Made by a program: the position numbers and the translations under genes | NCBI GenBank assembly: GCA_029378245.1 | Contig: JARKIF010000005.1 | Location: forward strand, 434,001 to 498,000 | DNA: 64,000 nt | Source of the DNA: Roridomyces roridus | Taxonomy: Eukaryota; Basidiomycota; Agaricomycetes; Agaricales; Mycenaceae | Direction of reading: 5' to 3' | In this document: piece by piece, positions 9,767 through 20,309 of the stretch | How positions within the stretch are numbered: position 1 is the first letter of the stretch | Layout of the letters: each line of letters starts with the position of its first letter | Notes under the pieces: model-generated | What the model was told of the DNA's origin: nothing | Database searches by the model: none | What the model saw: the letters and a program-made list of their open reading frames with translations, nothing else

Positions 9767-10809
9767 TCATCTCTGCTCCGGTCTCGGTTCTGATGAGCAA
9801 TTAGCGCAACTCGAAGAGGCAGAATAAGCGACTCACGACTCCACTGTACGCTGAGAATGAGATTGTCATAGCCTTTGCCGTTGATCTTCTCCATCGCTTT
9901 TTGGGCCACCGCCCGGTCGTCGAAGCTGACGAACGCAAAGCCCTTTCCTGCACCAGTGTCGCGGTCGCGACCAACATAACAGCGGGCCACACGCCCAAAC
10001 ATTCCAAACAGTTCGCGCAGGTCGCTCTCCTGAGTATCCTCGGAAATGTTGGTAACGCGCAGGGTTGGGAGGTCGTCGCGGCTGCCACCGGGACCGCCAG
10101 AAGGTCCGGCCGTCGCCCGGCCGCCAAGACGCTGGGCGGGCGGGACATACTTTCCGCCGGAGCCGGCACCGAGAGAGGGGCCGGCTGACTCACCGACAGC
10201 AGGCGCGTCGTCGTCGCCGCCCATGGTAGCATCTAATAGCAGTCAGCGATGAATCATAATACATGCGTCAGACGCACCCATATCCAGCCCAGCGAGTGCC
10301 TCTTTGTGCGGGCACTTGGCAGTGAAATGCTCGCCCTTGCAAAGCCGACAGATGACTTTGCCGGCCCCGGCCTTGGCCAGCTTTTTCTTCGTGTCCTCCT
10401 CTGGCACCTCCTGTTCGCCTCCATGCTGAAATGTTTCCATGAGCCATATAGTTTCGACCGAGGTCCAAGTACACACCTTGTTCCCTGCACTGATCTTGAG
10501 AGCGACATTCTCTCCTACAGTCGTAGTAGCGCGATCCGGGCCACTGGGCTTGCCCTTTTCCTGCCCAAACTTGGCCCACTTGAGACGCTCGGCCACGTCG
10601 TGGTCGACGACAGATTTTTGCAACGTCCTGCGACTCCGGCGGGTGATTTTGACTTTTTTGCCATCCTCGTTGACAGTGTACTCTATTGTGGTGCGGATGC
10701 CGTTTTCGTCGGTAAAGTCTTCATTCTTGGGCAGCTCAGAGGCCTCCTCGTCGACATCATCGGCCCAAGAAGTCTTTGCAATGGGCGCTTCTGAGGTCGG
10801 TACTGGCAT
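9767..10809 (-). CDS. TIF35: eukaryotic translation initiation factor 3 subunit G
   Basis: Core eIF3 subunit involved in scanning and re-initiation on the 40S ribosome. The N-terminal part starts MPVPTSEAPIAKTSWADDVD, with a typical KVKITRR segment. A CCHC-type zinc knuckle follows (CRLCKGEHFTAKCP). A Gly-rich linker (GGKYVPPAQRLGG) leads to one RRM with RNP2-like LRVTNIS and RNP1-like GKGFAFVSF. The C-terminus QWSQPRPEQR is produced by the last intron, as expected for the family. Three short introns were placed: one of 51 bp that is in frame and open (from about 10476), one before DATMGGDDD, and one after QWS. It is divergent from FPP synthase with about 204 bp between start codons. Confidence 0.92.
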
Positions 10810-11013
10810 GATGATGGTGAAAGGAGAAAGAGGATATCGGATCACGCCGATATGATCGGCAATCTCGGCCTGGGCGCGTGTTTTGCCTTTTCCGGTGCGT
10901 TAGAGAAACGCGTGCGGCCGCTACCCGCCCGCATACAACTGCAGAGGCTGAAAATCGTCCGAGCAACTTACGTCTCATACATACATTCTTCCTTCACCCC
11001 CTTCACCACCGCA

Positions 11014-12247
11014 ATGGCCGACAAAGCTGCAAAACGCGCCAAATTCGAGGCTGCCTGGGATCGCATTCGCCAGGAGCTTGTTAGTGGCATCGCCGACGAG
11101 GGCATGCCCAAGGACGCCATTGATTGGTTTGGCAAGGTCAGACTTCTGCTTTTTCTCGATTTGCCTCCGCCTCATAAATTCACCACAGAACTTGGACTAC
11201 AACGTTCCTGGTGGAAAGCTGAACCGTGGCTTGTCTGTCGTGGACACTGCCGAGATCCTCAAGGGCTCGACACTTGACGACGACGAGTATTACAAGGCTG
11301 CGATTCTCGGATGGGGCGTCGAACTCGTCAGTCCTGCTCTTCGTCTACCCCTGTGCACTTGTTCTCATGTTCTTGCCAGCTGCAAGCCTTCTTCCTCGTC
11401 TCGGACGACATCATGGACAGCTCAATTACGCGTCGAGGACAGCCCTGTTACTATCGCGCGCCTGGCATCGGCATGATCGCCATTAACGACTCGTTCATGC
11501 TCGAGGGTGCCATCTACTACCTCTTGAAGAAACACTTCCGGAGCACACCGTACTATGTCGACCTCCTCGAGCTCTTCCACGACACCACATACCAGACGGA
11601 GATGGGCCAGCTGATTGACCTCATCACCGCACCGGAGGACCACGTCGACCTGGACAAGTTCTCGCTGAAGAAGTGTGTTGCTTTTTTCTATACATCTCTC
11701 TGTCCTGACTCTTGGTACCAGACACAGCCTTATCGTCATCTACAAGACGGCGTACTACTCCTTCTACCTCCCTGTCGCGCTTGCCATGTACATGAACGGT
11801 GTTCCCCAGAGCTACACGCTCGAGGGCAAGACTGTCGAGCCGTACAAGGCCGCGCTCTCCATCCTCATCCCCCTTGGCGAATACTTCCAGATCCAGGACG
11901 ACTTCCTCGACTTCTCTGCACCCCCAGAGGTCCTCGGCAAGATTGGGACCGATATCCTCGACAATAAATGCTCTTGGGTCATCAACACCGCGCTGGCAGT
12001 CGTAACACCCGACCAGCGGGCCGTCCTCGACGCCAACTACGGGCGGAAGGACTCGGCTGCCGAGGCGCGCGTGAAGGAGGTGTTTGAGGCTGTTGGCATC
12101 CGGGAACGCTATGCCAAGTACGAGGCCGAGGTATATGAGAAGCTGAATGGGTTGATTGCTGCTATTCCGGAGGGCCCTGAGCGCGGCACGATCAAGCGCG
12201 AGATTTTCACGAGCTTCCTCGAGAAAATCTACAAGCGTAGCAAGTAG
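11014..12247 (+). CDS. ERG20: farnesyl diphosphate synthase
   Basis: Condenses DMAPP and IPP to GPP and then FPP, feeding ergosterol, dolichol, ubiquinone and protein prenylation. Exons 11014-11136, 11189-11326, 11380-11672 and 11722-12247 give 359 residues. The first aspartate-rich motif DDIMD follows QAFFLVS, with the upstream aromatic residues typical of C15-limited FPP synthases. The second motif is DDFLD within [37 protein letters not shown] and the C-terminal IYKRSK are all as expected. No targeting peptide is seen, so it is probably cytosolic. Length and motifs match the family closely. Confidence 0.95.
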
Positions 12248-12375
12248 ACACGAAAAAATTGTATATCCACTGTAATCGACCATATAGACCGCGGGACCGC
12301 GACTTGTCCAAAAGGAGATATTCGAAAAATTGAGTCTCGCTAAGCAGCTGCACTCGCTCTCAGTCATCTACTCTC

Positions 12376-14260
12376 ATGGAGTTCATTCCAGGGCCCGCCG
12401 TCCACCAAATTCTCTGCGCCGACTGTGGCACCCCAATTACCCCCAACTCGGCCAATCTCTGCGTCGCATGTCTTCGGAATTCGTGAGTCGAAAACCTCGT
12501 ATTTTTCGCCCGATCGCTGAATTGGAGACAGAGTAGACATAACGGAGGGTATCCCGAAGCAAGGTATGCTACATTCGAGCCTTTTTGCCAGTATATTTCC
12601 AACATCGATTCAGCCTCTGTCTCGTTTTGCCGAAACTGCGAGCGTTTCCTGTCGCCGCCCCAGACCTGGACTCTTGCGCGTCCAGAATCGTCCGAGCTGC
12701 TCTCGATTTGTCTCAGGAAGCTCAAGGGTCTGAATAAAGTCCGTCTGACCGAGGCGCACTTCATCTGGACGGAACCACATTCGAAGCGGCTGAGAGTGTC
12801 GATGACGATTCAGAAAGAGGTGCGTGCGTCCAAATTATCGCCTAGAAAATTTCTCATTGGATTAGGTTTTAACGAATACGATCCTTGAGCAAACCTTTGA
12901 GCTCGAATATCTGGTTCAACACGGGCAATGTCCAGACTGTGCCAAACTGGCGGCCAAGAACACTTGGAAAGCACTCGTCCAAGTCCGCCAAAAGGTGCCG
13001 CATAAACGGACATTCCTGTTCCTTGAGCAACTCATCCTCAAGCACGGCGCGCAAAAAGACACAATTGCTGTCAAGGAAGTACGAGACGGACTCGACTTTT
13101 TCTACAGTCAACGAAGCCATGCTATCAAAATGGTCGAATTCTTGGCCAGTGTCGTGCCCGTCAGGTATTTCACCTTCCCTAATCCTACTATTTTCGCTGA
13201 CTTGGCTTCCAGGTCAAAATCATCCGAGCAATTGCTTTCCTCCGATACACATACGAATACCGCCAGCTACAAATTCACATACTCGGTTGAGATTACGCCG
13301 ATATGTAAAGACGACCTTGTGTGTATCCCCCTCAAACAAGCCCGACAGTTGGGCAACATCAACCCACTTGCAATCTGCGCACGTGTGGGTAATTCACTGC
13401 AACTGCTCGACCCCACGACACTGCAGTCGGCGGAAATATCGTCCATCGCATATTGGCGGACACCATTCGAAACTCTTGCCACCGTTTCGGATCTCATCGA
13501 GTTTACGGTGCTCGACATTGAGCCCGACGGCCGCTCTCGGGGCAAATATGTCATGGCAGATGCTCAGGTGGCGCTCGCAGGCGCCTTCCGTGCACACAAT
13601 GCCAACGAAGACATGATGGATTACGACGGCGGACGCGCGGCACAAATCTACCACACACGGACACATTTAGGCGGTATCCTCCAGCCGGGAGATACTGTAC
13701 TCGGTTACCATTTAACCAACGCCAACTTCAATTCTGAAGACTATGCCTCACTTCCGCAAGACCAACTACCGGATATCGTGCTCGTCAAGAAAACGTATCC
13801 GAATCGCCGGAAGAAGAGCAAGGCACGGGTCTGGCGGCTGCGGAGTATCGGCAAGGAGGCGGGTGAGGAGGGCGAGACTGGCGGTGGACGAGGCGTTGTG
13901 GGACGGATGGGTGGGCGCGATCAACGCAAAGTCGAAGAAGACTACGAACTGTTCTTGCGAGACCTCGAAGAGGACCCAGAGATGCGCGGTGCGGTCAACC
14001 TGTACAAAGCCGCACCAGGCGATACACGTATGGGACCTGCTCCAGGCGAAGGGCGCGCTGGGGGAGGAAAGGGCAGCAGAAAGAAAGCACAGTTTGCCAT
14101 GGACGTCGATGCCACGGAGGAAGCTCCCCCAGAGCGTGTTACATTGGACGACGACGAGGCGGAGGAGGAGGCGGATTTCCCAGAGGTCCAACTCGATGAA
14201 CTACTCGAGGGCTTTGACGAGATGACGCTCGGCACTGGCGAGGAGGAGGAGGAGGAGTAG
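12376..14260 (+). CDS. NMD3: 60S ribosomal export protein NMD3
   Basis: Adaptor that binds the pre-60S subunit and links it to Crm1 for nuclear export. Five exons (12376-12482, 12532-12563, 12614-12819, 12866-13164, 13213-14260) give 563 residues. N-terminal CxxC zinc-binding pairs are clear: CADCGTP with CVACLRN, CRNCERF, and CPDCAKL. The middle contains VRQKVPHKRTFLFLEQLI, the signature HAIKMVEFLASVVP, and KYVMADAQVALAG. The C-terminus is acidic with short Leu/Met/Phe spacing (LDELLEGFDEMTLGTG), consistent with the Crm1-type nuclear export signal known for NMD3. The last intron is 48 bp and remains open in frame. Only 128 bp separate it from the FPP synthase stop. Confidence 0.93.
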
Positions 14261-14389
14261 ACTGATATGTAGTTGCTTTCTACGCAATGTAACACGATGT
14301 ATCTTTACAGTCTGTGCCAGAGAACGTGTCTGTAGCCGTCAGGTGTGCTTTTTGTCGGCTACACGATGACGAGCAGCGGCATTAGACAA

Positions 14390-14585
14390 AGATTTCGGGT
14401 ACGGCAATGAGGCACACGCGATCCAGGAGACTGGGCAGCTGTTTGTTGAGCGTTTCTTACGAACGCACAGAATGACTGTTGCTGCTTTTGTTGGAGTGGG
14501 CGAGATTGCAGGCTCTTGTGCACGAAGTTCCTGCCGGTGGTAATACCAGTGTAGAGAAAATTTACATTCCATTGGAGCAATCTAT
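14390..14585 (+). pseudogene. GT90 3'-end fragment in block copy 2
   Basis: This matches the final exon of the GT90 gene at 43530-45596, for example GGCACACGCGATCCAGGAGA and GTGCACGAAGTTCCTGCCGG, in the same orientation relative to the adjacent block as at copy 3. Small deletions destroy the frame, for example at the sequence encoding CYFSLV, and the original stop context is changed. It lacks upstream exons and a promoter, so it is a non-functional relic. Confidence 0.85.
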
Positions 14586-15023
14586 ATTCTAATCGATCTA
14601 TATATTCTATCGTAGATGAAGCAGATATTAAATGGAGGAATCCAGAGTCCCAGATAGGTAAAGAGACGAGATGGAGAGATGGAGATATGGAAAATATAGA
14701 GATATCCAAGGCGTCAAGCTTGTACGCCGCACAGAGAGAGGACTCCAGAGTCCGAGATAGATAAAAGAGATGGGATGAAACCGGGGCACCGAATAATATA
14801 GGTATATGGACCGCGTCCGTGTCATCGAGCATGCCCAACAACAAGCAAATAGATGAAACCGAAGCACCAGACATGACCAGAGAGATAGTATGTATCGCAT
14901 CCTCGTCCTCGAGCTTGTACGCCGCAGCACCGCCCCCAGCAACAAGCAACCTCGCAAGCAGTCGGAATCTCAAAAGGGGCACGAGGACATGAGAGCACTA
15001 GGCTCCCATCTCTCCGCGTCCCA

Positions 15024-15070
15024 CCGCCCAGCCCCAGATCGACGACGTCAGTCGATCTGGGTCTAGGCGG
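15024..15070 (-). repeat. conserved hairpin 3' of family copy 2
   Basis: Arms of 20 bp with two mismatches around the loop GACGTCA. The perfect inner arms are CCAGATCGAC and GTCGATCTGG. It lies 129 nt after the stop codon at 15199. The outer mismatches differ from copy 1, but pairing is retained. Confidence 0.75.
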
Positions 15071-15198
15071 CGCGGGGAGCGATGAAAGAATCGGGGGCCC
15101 TCCGAAACTTTCACCCCGCAAAACGAGATCCGACTGCCCACGAGACCACAAAAGAGCCAGAGTTGATGCGTTGGCGACTTGCTCGACTTGAGGACTGT

Positions 15199-16885
15199 TC
15201 AAACGAAGTTGCGGCGGCGCTGCTTCGCCGCCAGCCCGAAGGAGAGATCGAAGTGCTCCCCGCCGATGATCTTTGGCCTCGTGTGGGCGAAGGCTAGTGG
15301 TGGGAGGCGGTTGGATGCAACGTGCGAGGGTGGAATGTATGCACGGGGCTGGGGTTCGACACGCGCCGTCTGATAGACGAGGTTGCCGAAGAGAGATGTC
15401 GAAGGCTGGCGAACAGCAGGCAAAGGCGCGGCGGTTGGAGCCGACGGCATCTCGAGGTCTGGCAGGGCGAGGATAGCGCAGCTATTAGGGCTCGATGAGG
15501 CCGGAATGCCGAAGATATGACCCGGCGCGGTCTTGCTTCGGGAACGCGAAGAGGTGACGGGTGTGGTGGATGCATCATTGCACGTGACAGTACGATCACG
15601 GCCAGCGCGAGGTGGATTGATGGCCGCCGAGGGCACGTCGGAGGAGGAAGATGCCGTCTCGAGGTGGAAAGACTGGAGAACATGATTGTGAGCTTGAGAA
15701 AGACAGAGATGAAGGATGCATACGTAGAGGGGCATATCAAGCAAGTAAGGCAAGGCAGCTGGTGCAACGGGAGATTCGGCAGGAGCAGTGCGACTGCGAA
15801 CGCGCTCCGAGACACGCGATACTGGAAGGATGTGAACGCGAGCAAGCATATTCTCTTCTGGAATATCGGGCTCGCATGGCGTCGCCGTGCTGGTGGCAGA
15901 GGTAGTGTTGACGACAGGCTGGAGTAAACATTGAGCACGAGTGGAAGAATAAACATCAAAAGAAACGCACCGTGTATAGCACCATGGCACCAGTGATCTC
16001 GTTGAGAGGCTGTCAAATCGTCAGAAAAAGAGTATTGAGTGAGCCAACGAGGAACGAACCGGTGGAGCAAGATGGGCAAACGATTCCTTCCTGAACAACA
16101 CCAAGGCGCCCGTCATCTCGTCGAGATGGCTGTAAGGCAGCGCGATGTCGAGAGCGAATATGCGCTGAGTGTGTGTTAGCGAGTGAAATGAGAATGGGCG
16201 AGGTAACGCACCATTCGAGAAAGCGCTTCCTTGACCAACGGGAGAAGAGTGTATTCGGCGTTGGACGGCTAGAGAAGAATGGAGTTGAGCGTGGTTGAAG
16301 AAATGGATAGGAAAGGCGACGCACGGAGAAGGGTACCACGGTCCATTCAAGTTTGACGGTCTGCTGGAAGCCCAATGAGCGAAATGGAACTAGGCGAGAT
16401 GAAGGAGAACGCACCTTGGCCTCCTCGACACTTGCAATCCACCAAATGAGCCCACCAAGCAGTATGAGCACGGCCGCCAACATCGCGAGGTCTACGGCGT
16501 ATGTGAAGGACTGCGCGAGTTCCGGCGACCACGACCACGAGGGCACGACGTTGAGGGCGACAACGTTCGGGCACATGAAGTGCTCGCCGCACACGAACGA
16601 AGGGATAATGGTGGGCAAGGACGACTCGACCAACGTCAAGACCTTGTTGTCGACGGTGGTGAACGTAGGCATGTGATGGTGGAGGAAGCTAGGACTGGCA
16701 TCCTCCAACGCATCGAGGTACATAGCCAACCAGTCCAACGCCGGGGGCAAGGCGGTAGGAACTGGCGAGGCGACGGGGGCGGGAACGGGAACGGGAGGAG
16801 GAGTGGAGAAGAAAGAGGGGCAGAGGACGGAGGAGGCCACGAGGGCCGTGCTGGCATATATGAGGATGTCGGCGAGGTCGAACAT
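15199..16885 (-). CDS. unknown multicopy membrane protein family, copy 2
   Basis: Same exon layout as copy 1 with phase-0 joins. Exon 1 starts MFDLADILIYASTALVASSV and ends SVEEAK before a GTGCGT donor. Further short exons encode TVKLEWTVVPFS, PSNAEYTLLPLVKEALSRM and RIFALDIALPYSHLDEMTGA. The long Pro/Ser-rich last exon ends LAAKQRRRNFV. Relative to copy 1, exon 3 is five codons shorter (the AADRVEH region), and two codons are lost before the stop (RRRNFV against RRRNGVV). I see no frameshift, so it may be functional. Upstream is the conserved TATA box at 16939-16945. Function unknown. Confidence 0.62.
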
Positions 16886-17354
16886 CGTTGTTGTATATGG
16901 TCAAGCACGATAATGATGAGCAAAAGCGCGAAACTGGCTTTTATACCCAAGAGTCCCAAACAGCGAAAAACAACGCGCGACGCGTCGGCGCACGGAGCAC
17001 GGACGAATTCATGTGATCAGCCTGGCGAAAAGGCAATGCAAGGTTTTCCGTTTCTTCGATCGTACTAGCGCGTCAGACTCAGGAGAATTGTCAATCTTCC
17101 ATCTTCGTCCAACCGGAGTTCTCGAATGTTCAATTCTATTCATCTCTTGTCGTTCTCCGGTTCATGTTCCTCTTGAATTCGAGCTCGACTTTGGTCGATG
17201 TGATGGTGTAAAAGCAAGTTGTTCGTTCGGGAGCAATCTCGATCGCGGTCACGCGCCGAACGCGTCCAAAAAATATGCTACTAGTACAAAGTGTCTTGCT
17301 ACAAATCGAGGGATATCCAGAGTCCATCCGAGGGTATAGTACGCCATTCAACAA

Positions 17355-18295
17355 TCATACTGCCACAGTAGGCTTCGCATTCTCATCCGCTTGTGCAACT
17401 GATTTCGACTTCGTTTTCGTCTTGGTCTTGGTTGTGTCCTTGGTCTTCGACTTGGATTTCGACTTGGATTTCGCGGACAAAGGTTTCGCTTCACCGGCCT
17501 GGGTCTGTGCGCTCGACGAGTTCGTGTCTGTCTGTGAATGTCCGCTCTTGTCTGTGGCGTCTTCGGGTGCACTCGGAGCTACAATTCAAGTGAGAAACGT
17601 AGCACAGATTCGGAGAGAGAGAGAAACCCACCTGCAGCTCCCTTTTTCTTCGACTTGGATTTCGTGGTCTTGGGCTTCGCTTCTTCTGCGTCTACGCTCG
17701 GGGAGCCTGCAGGTCGGAGGTCAGTTGGCGAGGAGAAGAGAGAAAGCGAACGCGCCATTCTTCTCTCGTTCAGCCTTCTCAGCCTCGCACTTGGCCATAT
17801 ACCCCGGCTCAAAACACGGCGCAGCAACATCAATGAGCGGCCCAAAGGCCCCCTCCATCCACTCGGTCGCGCCCTTCCTGTCAAACAAGCAGAGAGCACC
17901 TACATAAGCCGTCAGCTCTCTCTTGGAGTCAATTGGAGTCGTATGCAACCTATGTACGCCGTCAGCTCATCCGCGACGATGATCTGGCAGAGACGGGGCT
18001 TGGCGACGCCCATCTTGGCAGCTATGGTGTAGAGAACAGAGGACGAAAGGAGGGCGTTACGCATCGACTTGGAGGCGTCAGGCGAGTTTAAGAAAGGGCG
18101 AGTTGCAGCGTTTACCTCGAGCTCATCGGCCTTCAGCTTGCCACACATCTCAGGTCGATTCTTCTGCATCTTTGCGACACAACGGTGCATTTCGGCGTCT
18201 CCAAAAATCTTGAGAGCTTTGCGGAGTTTTGGGTCCGAGGGCAGGTGATCATACATGTGGGCTAGATTTGCTTGTGGTTTGGGATTCCGGGGCAT
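17355..18295 (-). CDS. uncharacterised protein with Lys-rich C-terminal tail
   Basis: Starts MPRNPKPQANLAHMYDHLPS. The first exon is a largely helical region containing LRKALKIFGDAEMHRCVAKM, SMRNALLSSSVLYTIAAKMG and LCQIIVADELTAYIG. Later exons add LCLFDRKGATEWMEGAFGPL and a low-complexity tail rich in alternating Lys-Ser and Lys-Thr (KSKSKSKSKTKDTTKTKTK), ending KPTVAV. The tail is nuclear- or nucleic-acid-binding in character. The intron near 17707-17756 joins in frame only if a GC donor is used, so that junction is uncertain. No family recognised. The gene diverges from the aldo-keto reductase, with 193 bp between start codons. Confidence 0.55.
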
Positions 18296-18488
18296 TGTGT
18301 CGCGGTATGCAATGGTTCGGGAGGGAGCGCGGGTATGTAGTGGTTCAGAGCGCGTTGTTTTCTGTACATGTGCAAACAAGAGTCCCGGATGTGTTACCGA
18401 AGTGACGCAATCAGCTTTATGTCCCAACGGCGCCGTCTTCCTCCCTATATAAGCCCTCGATGGAGTCCATCCTCAACCATTCAAAGCC

Positions 18489-19583
18489 ATGTCCTCTGAA
18501 CAGAAATCCGCAGTGAACGTGGTCCTCGGCGCCATGACGTTTGGCTCTCCCTCTCACGACCAATCTCGCGTCGGGGACCTACAAGACGTGCAAGCTATCA
18601 TCCAAGTATTTCTCCAGCACGGACACAGTGAACTGGATACCTCGCGCGTCTACTGCGGTGGTACGAGCGAGGAGTATCTTGGGAACTTGAAGCAGTGGCT
18701 GGACGCCAACGGGGCCGTGGTTCACACCAAGTATTATCCTATGAGGGTGCGTTCTCCAGAAAGATAATGGAATGTCTGACCGACAATTCTGCAGCCGTAC
18801 GGAATGACTGCCTCCCCCGAGGACCTACGCAAGTACCTAAACGTGTCCCTCAAGGCGCTCCACACCGACAAACTGGATTTGTGGTACCTCCACGGGCCAG
18901 ACCGCCAGACGCCCTTTGAAGAAACGCTCAAGGCGATCAACGACATGTACCAAGAGGGACTGTTCAAACGGTGGGGCATTAGCAATTACATGTCCTGGGA
19001 GGTTGCGGAGATGGTGGGCATCTGCAAAAAGTACGGATACGTGCAGCCTGCGGTCTACCAAGGACTCTACAATGCCGTCCATCGTGCAGTCGAGCCCGAG
19101 CTGTTCCCTTGCCTCCGCAAGTTTGGCATCAGCTTTTATGCCTTTAACCCCCTCGGCGGCGGCTTCTTCACGGGTCGATACACCTCTGCAGACGATCAGG
19201 TCGAGGCTGGGTCGCGCTTCGATGACAAGATCCACCAGGGCGCCTCGTACCGCAAGAGGTACTGGAACGACCCCTACTTTAAAGCGCTACAAGTCCTCCG
19301 GCCTGTGCTCGACAAGCACGGACTGAACATGTCCGAGGTTGCCCTACGGTGGATGACCCACCACAGTTTGCTCAAGCGCGAGCACGGTGACGCGATTCTG
19401 ATTGGGGCGTCGAGTTTGGCACATATCGAATCCAATCTCGTGGACCTCGAGAAGGGCCCTCTTCGTGAGTCTCTTTGAATTCTTCTTTCCAATTCTAAAT
19501 ATCTTTCAGCGGAAGAAGTCGTGGCTGCATTGGACGCTGCATGGATGGTTGCTCGAGAGGGTGCAGCTGTGTATTACCACTAG
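18489..19583 (+). CDS. aldo-keto reductase (AKR7-like)
   Basis: NADPH-dependent reductase of aldehydes and ketones with a TIM-barrel fold. Exons 18489-18746, 18795-19464 and 19510-19583 give 333 residues. Sequence signs are VVLGAMTFGS at the N-terminus, the catalytic region HSELDTSRVYCGGTSEEYLG (Asp and Tyr), the Lys in VVHTKYYP, and the His in LDLWYLHGPDR. ISNYMSWEVAEM, FYAFNPLGGGFFTGRY and a cofactor-binding region with AILIGASSLAHIESNL follow. The layout resembles AKR7 aflatoxin-aldehyde reductases, though the substrate cannot be told from sequence. The next gene begins 33 bp after the stop on the same strand. Confidence 0.9.
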
Positions 19584-19616
19584 ATTGTACATATTTATCT
19601 CATCTCAAATCTTATC

Positions 19617-20237
19617 ATGAGCCGCCGAATCGCAGTCCTCATTTCAGGTTCGGGCACCAACCTGCAGGCTCTCATCGACGCACAAAACACTCTTGACGCG
19701 TCCATCGTCCAAGTCTTTTCAAATCGCAAGGCAGCATATGGCCTCACCCGCGCCCAAAACGCAAACATACCAACGGGGTACCTCGCCCTACAGCCGTATT
19801 TAAAAGCAAATCCAGGCAAAACACGCGATGACTACGACGAGGAGGTCGCACGCCGCGTCTCCGAGTCGAAACCAGACCTCATCGTCCTCGCAGGGTGGAT
19901 GCACGTCTTTGGCGACGGTTTTCTCAACAATGTCCATGCAGTCCCTGTCATCAACCTCCATCCTGCCCTACCCGGCGCGTTTGACGGGACAAACGCCATC
20001 GAGCGTGCATACGAGGCTTTCCAGCGCGGTGAAATAGACCGTTCGGGCGTCATGGTGCACCGTGTGGTCAAGGCGGTCGACCGTGGAGAGCCCTTGATCA
20101 TCCGTGAAATACCGTTTCTCGAGGGGGACAGTTTGGGTGACTTTGAAACGAGGCTACATAGTATCGAGTGGGAGATAATCGTGCAGGCGACCAAGCTTGT
20201 CTTGGATGAAGAGAAAAAAATCCTAGTCTTATCTTGA
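19617..20237 (+). CDS. ADE8: phosphoribosylglycinamide formyltransferase
   Basis: Third step of de novo purine synthesis: transfers a formyl group from 10-formyl-THF to GAR. Intronless, 206 residues. Seen are the phosphate-binding loop VLISGSGTNLQALIDA, the formyl-folate region LAGWMHVFGDGFLN, the catalytic Asn and His in INLHPALPGAF, and the Asp-containing loop HRVVKAVDRGEPLI. Monofunctional like yeast Ade8, not fused as in animals. It follows the aldo-keto reductase by only 33 bp, so its promoter must overlap that gene's 3' end or transcripts may overlap. Confidence 0.93.
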   Translation: MSRRIAVLISGSGTNLQALIDAQNTLDASIVQVFSNRKAAYGLTRAQNANIPTGYLALQPYLKANPGKTRDDYDEEVARRVSESKPDLIVLAGWMHVFGDGFLNNVHAVPVINLHPALPGAFDGTNAIERAYEAFQRGEIDRSGVMVHRVVKAVDRGEPLIIREIPFLEGDSLGDFETRLHSIEWEIIVQATKLVLDEEKKILVLS

Positions 20238-20309
20238 TTGACTTTGTCTGATGAGAAATATCGATCGGCTAACTACACACCGGATACCTTCCTTTCCACT
20301 ACCACCACC

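Larger units (their letters stand above)
14390..17100 (-). repeat. duplicated block, copy 2
   Basis: This is the reverse-orientation copy of the block at 1398-4290, and it matches copies 3 and 4 in orientation. It holds the GT90 relic, the AT-rich tail, the hairpin, the whole unknown gene, the TATA promoter and a short upstream part ending near 17100. Copies 1 and 2 together form a large inverted repeat around the 4.4-14.3 kb housekeeping cluster. Edges are approximate. Confidence 0.8.

Noticed and set aside
10243..10845. Reading the eIF3g region as one uninterrupted exon through VCTWTSVETIW
   Set aside because: The 51-bp in-frame segment has good GTGTGT and TTTCAG splice signals and does not fit the family, so it is an intron.
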